Below, piece by piece: positions 43,526 to 44,486 of a stretch of DNA of 44,486 bases. The position numbers were made by a program, and so were the translations under genes. Below the pieces are notes generated by a model. The model worked only from the letters and a program-made list of their open reading frames with translations, did not search any database and was not told where the DNA came from. Location of the stretch: NCBI GenBank assembly GCA_964636225.1, contig CAZWQM010000012.1, positions 1 through 44,486 of the forward strand, given 5' to 3'. This stretch comes from UBA1858 sp964636225 (GTDB taxonomy: Bacteria; Pseudomonadota; Gammaproteobacteria; UBA4575). Positions within the stretch are counted from its first letter, which is position 1. Each line of letters starts with the position of its first letter.

Positions 43526-44287
43526 ATGGCTAAGAAAATTTCCAGTGACATCATTGCTGACTTCAGTCAGCAACTTGAAAGTCATCTTATCTATCAAGCC
43601 GTATCTACCATAAGTGATTTGCGATGTTTCATGCAGCATCATGTTTATTGTGTATGGGATTTTATGACGCTGATCAAATATCTCCAGTCAGAAGTGGCTC
43701 CGGCAGAATATCCATGGGTTCCTCGAGGTGAGGGAGATATCAGAAGGTTTATTAACGAACTGGTGCTGGAAGAAGAATCAGATGCCGGCTTAGAGCCGGG
43801 CGAATACATTAGTCATTTTGAGTTGTATTGTCAGGCTATGAATGAAATCGGAGCCGATGTTTCTGCGGTACAACTGTTTGTTCAAACCGTCAAAAACAAA
43901 GGTATCGATACGGCTCTAAAGCTGTCGTGTGTGCCCAACCCGTCAAGAGAATTCACATCTAAAACATTTCAAATCATAAAAGACAATAAAGCACACCAGG
44001 TGGCTGCTGCGCTGGCGCTGGGAAGGGAGCATATTATTCCCGGTATGTTTCGTGCCATTCTTAAGAAAATAGGTGTGACTGAAAAAGATGCCCCTGTCTT
44101 TCACTATTATTTGAATCGTCATGTACATCTGGACGAAGATTTTCACGCACCGCTATCATTGAGACTGTTGGATAGTATGTGTGAGAATGATGATAGCAAA
44201 ATCCAGCAGGCCATAGCTACTGCAAGGGATGCCGTAGTGGCCCGAATTAAATTTTGGGATGGCGTGTATGCGGCATTAACTGATTAA
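43526..44287 (+). CDS. DUF3050 family protein (heme-oxygenase-like fold)
   Basis: The 253-residue product matches the DUF3050 pattern: an N-terminal helix pair with DLRCFMQHHVYCVWDFMTLI at about 31-50, a FINELVLEEESD segment, GEYISHFELYCQAM near 92, LGREHIIPGMF at 165-175 and NRHVHLDEDFHAPL at 197-210. Candidate metal ligands are Glu82-84, His97, Glu168, His169, His199/His201, Asp203/Asp205 and His207, a layout reminiscent of heme-oxygenase-like diiron oxidases. No function is established for the family as far as I know. It follows the PfkB gene after a hairpin and precedes an acetyltransferase-like gene. Confidence 0.82.
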   Translation: MAKKISSDIIADFSQQLESHLIYQAVSTISDLRCFMQHHVYCVWDFMTLIKYLQSEVAPAEYPWVPRGEGDIRRFINELVLEEESDAGLEPGEYISHFELYCQAMNEIGADVSAVQLFVQTVKNKGIDTALKLSCVPNPSREFTSKTFQIIKDNKAHQVAAALALGREHIIPGMFRAILKKIGVTEKDAPVFHYYLNRHVHLDEDFHAPLSLRLLDSMCENDDSKIQQAIATARDAVVARIKFWDGVYAALTD

Positions 44288-44324
44288 AAATGATGCCGAT
44301 GAACAGTTTTAGTCTGGATTGTCG

Positions 44325-44486
44325 ATGCAAATAACGCGGGCATCCATTCGAGATGCAAACGCTATTAGGGACTTATATTTGCACTCTTTTGATAGTATAG
44401 AAGCAGAGACCGTTGCACGACTTGATGTTAGTTTGCTTGAAGGCGGCAATGATATTCTGCGTAATAAAAGTGCGCAGAATATTAAG
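44325..44486 (+). CDS. Start of a GNAT acetyltransferase-like protein (partial)
   Basis: The frame opens at ATG 44325 and runs off the right edge after 54 codons. The opening ITRASIRDANAIRDLYLHSF is typical of GNAT N-acetyltransferases, whose first strand and helix carry RxAxxxDxxxIxxL. The acetyl-CoA binding motif would lie beyond the window. It begins 37 bases after the DUF3050 stop on the same strand. Confidence 0.5.
   Translation, partial: MQITRASIRDANAIRDLYLHSFDSIEAETVARLDVSLLEGGNDILRNKSAQNIK

Noticed and set aside
1..44486. CRISPR arrays, complete insertion sequences or rRNA genes
   Set aside because: No regularly spaced repeats, no transposase frame and no rRNA-like sequence were seen on either strand.

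Overview
The window comes from a gammaproteobacterium, non-enteric by gene order. The evidence is synteny. tRNA-Leu/queA/tgt/yajC/secD/secF, a full isc operon running on into ndk-rlmN-pilW-rodZ-hisS-yfgM-bamB-der, smc-zipA-ligA, and divergent rubredoxin versus thiD-thiE-hemL are all arrangements seen in Pseudomonas-like and Chromatiales/Thiotrichales-like genomes. SMC is present in place of the enteric MukB type. Base composition is moderate by eye. No rRNA is present, so genus cannot be named.

Layout. (1) 1-640: a broken tyrosine-recombinase gene abuts the 3' end of a tRNA-Leu(CAA), which looks like the scar or edge of an integrated element. (2) 0.75-6.2 kb: queuosine synthesis (queA, tgt) and Sec accessory genes (yajC, secD, secF). 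(3) 6.2-7.8 kb: suhB and trmJ, divergent. (4) 7.9-13.5 kb: Fe-S cluster assembly (iscR-S-U-A, hscB-A, fdx, iscX) behind a clear IscR-type operator. (5) 13.7-21.6 kb: ndk, rlmN, pilW, rodZ, hisS, yfgM, bamB, der, without ispG between rodZ and hisS. (6) 21.6-30.4 kb: an aminotransferase, cysZ and queF on the minus strand, then smc-zipA-ligA. (7) 30.4-33.4 kb: a PilZ protein, an LpxA-family acyltransferase outside its usual lpx cluster, a small membrane protein and mpl. (8) 33.5-38.8 kb: an accessory stretch with a Ser/Thr kinase, a Lon-N-domain protein, a thioredoxin, an ABC exporter, a DyP-type peroxidase and a Fur box followed by hemP. (9) 39.0-44.5 kb: hemL, thiE, thiD, rubredoxin, a repeat-bearing spacer, a PfkB kinase, a DUF3050 protein and the start of an acetyltransferase-like gene.

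The most unusual part is region 8. Three genes within 5 kb are each disrupted by one small lesion while the rest of the reading frame stays well conserved. The kinase has an in-frame UAG between its HRD and DFG motifs. The DyP peroxidase has an in-frame UAG before its GxxDG motif. hemP has one extra A in a run of five, just behind a strong Fur box. UAG is an ordinary stop for many intact genes here, so general recoding is unlikely. Recent nonsense or frameshift mutation, assembly error, or gene-specific readthrough remain possible.

Most of the rest is conserved housekeeping sequence in standard order. Gene starts were adjusted where family alignment or ribosome binding sites argued for it (iscR, hscB, iscX, mpl). 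Two genes too short for routine ORF calling were added by reading: rubredoxin and the frameshifted hemP.
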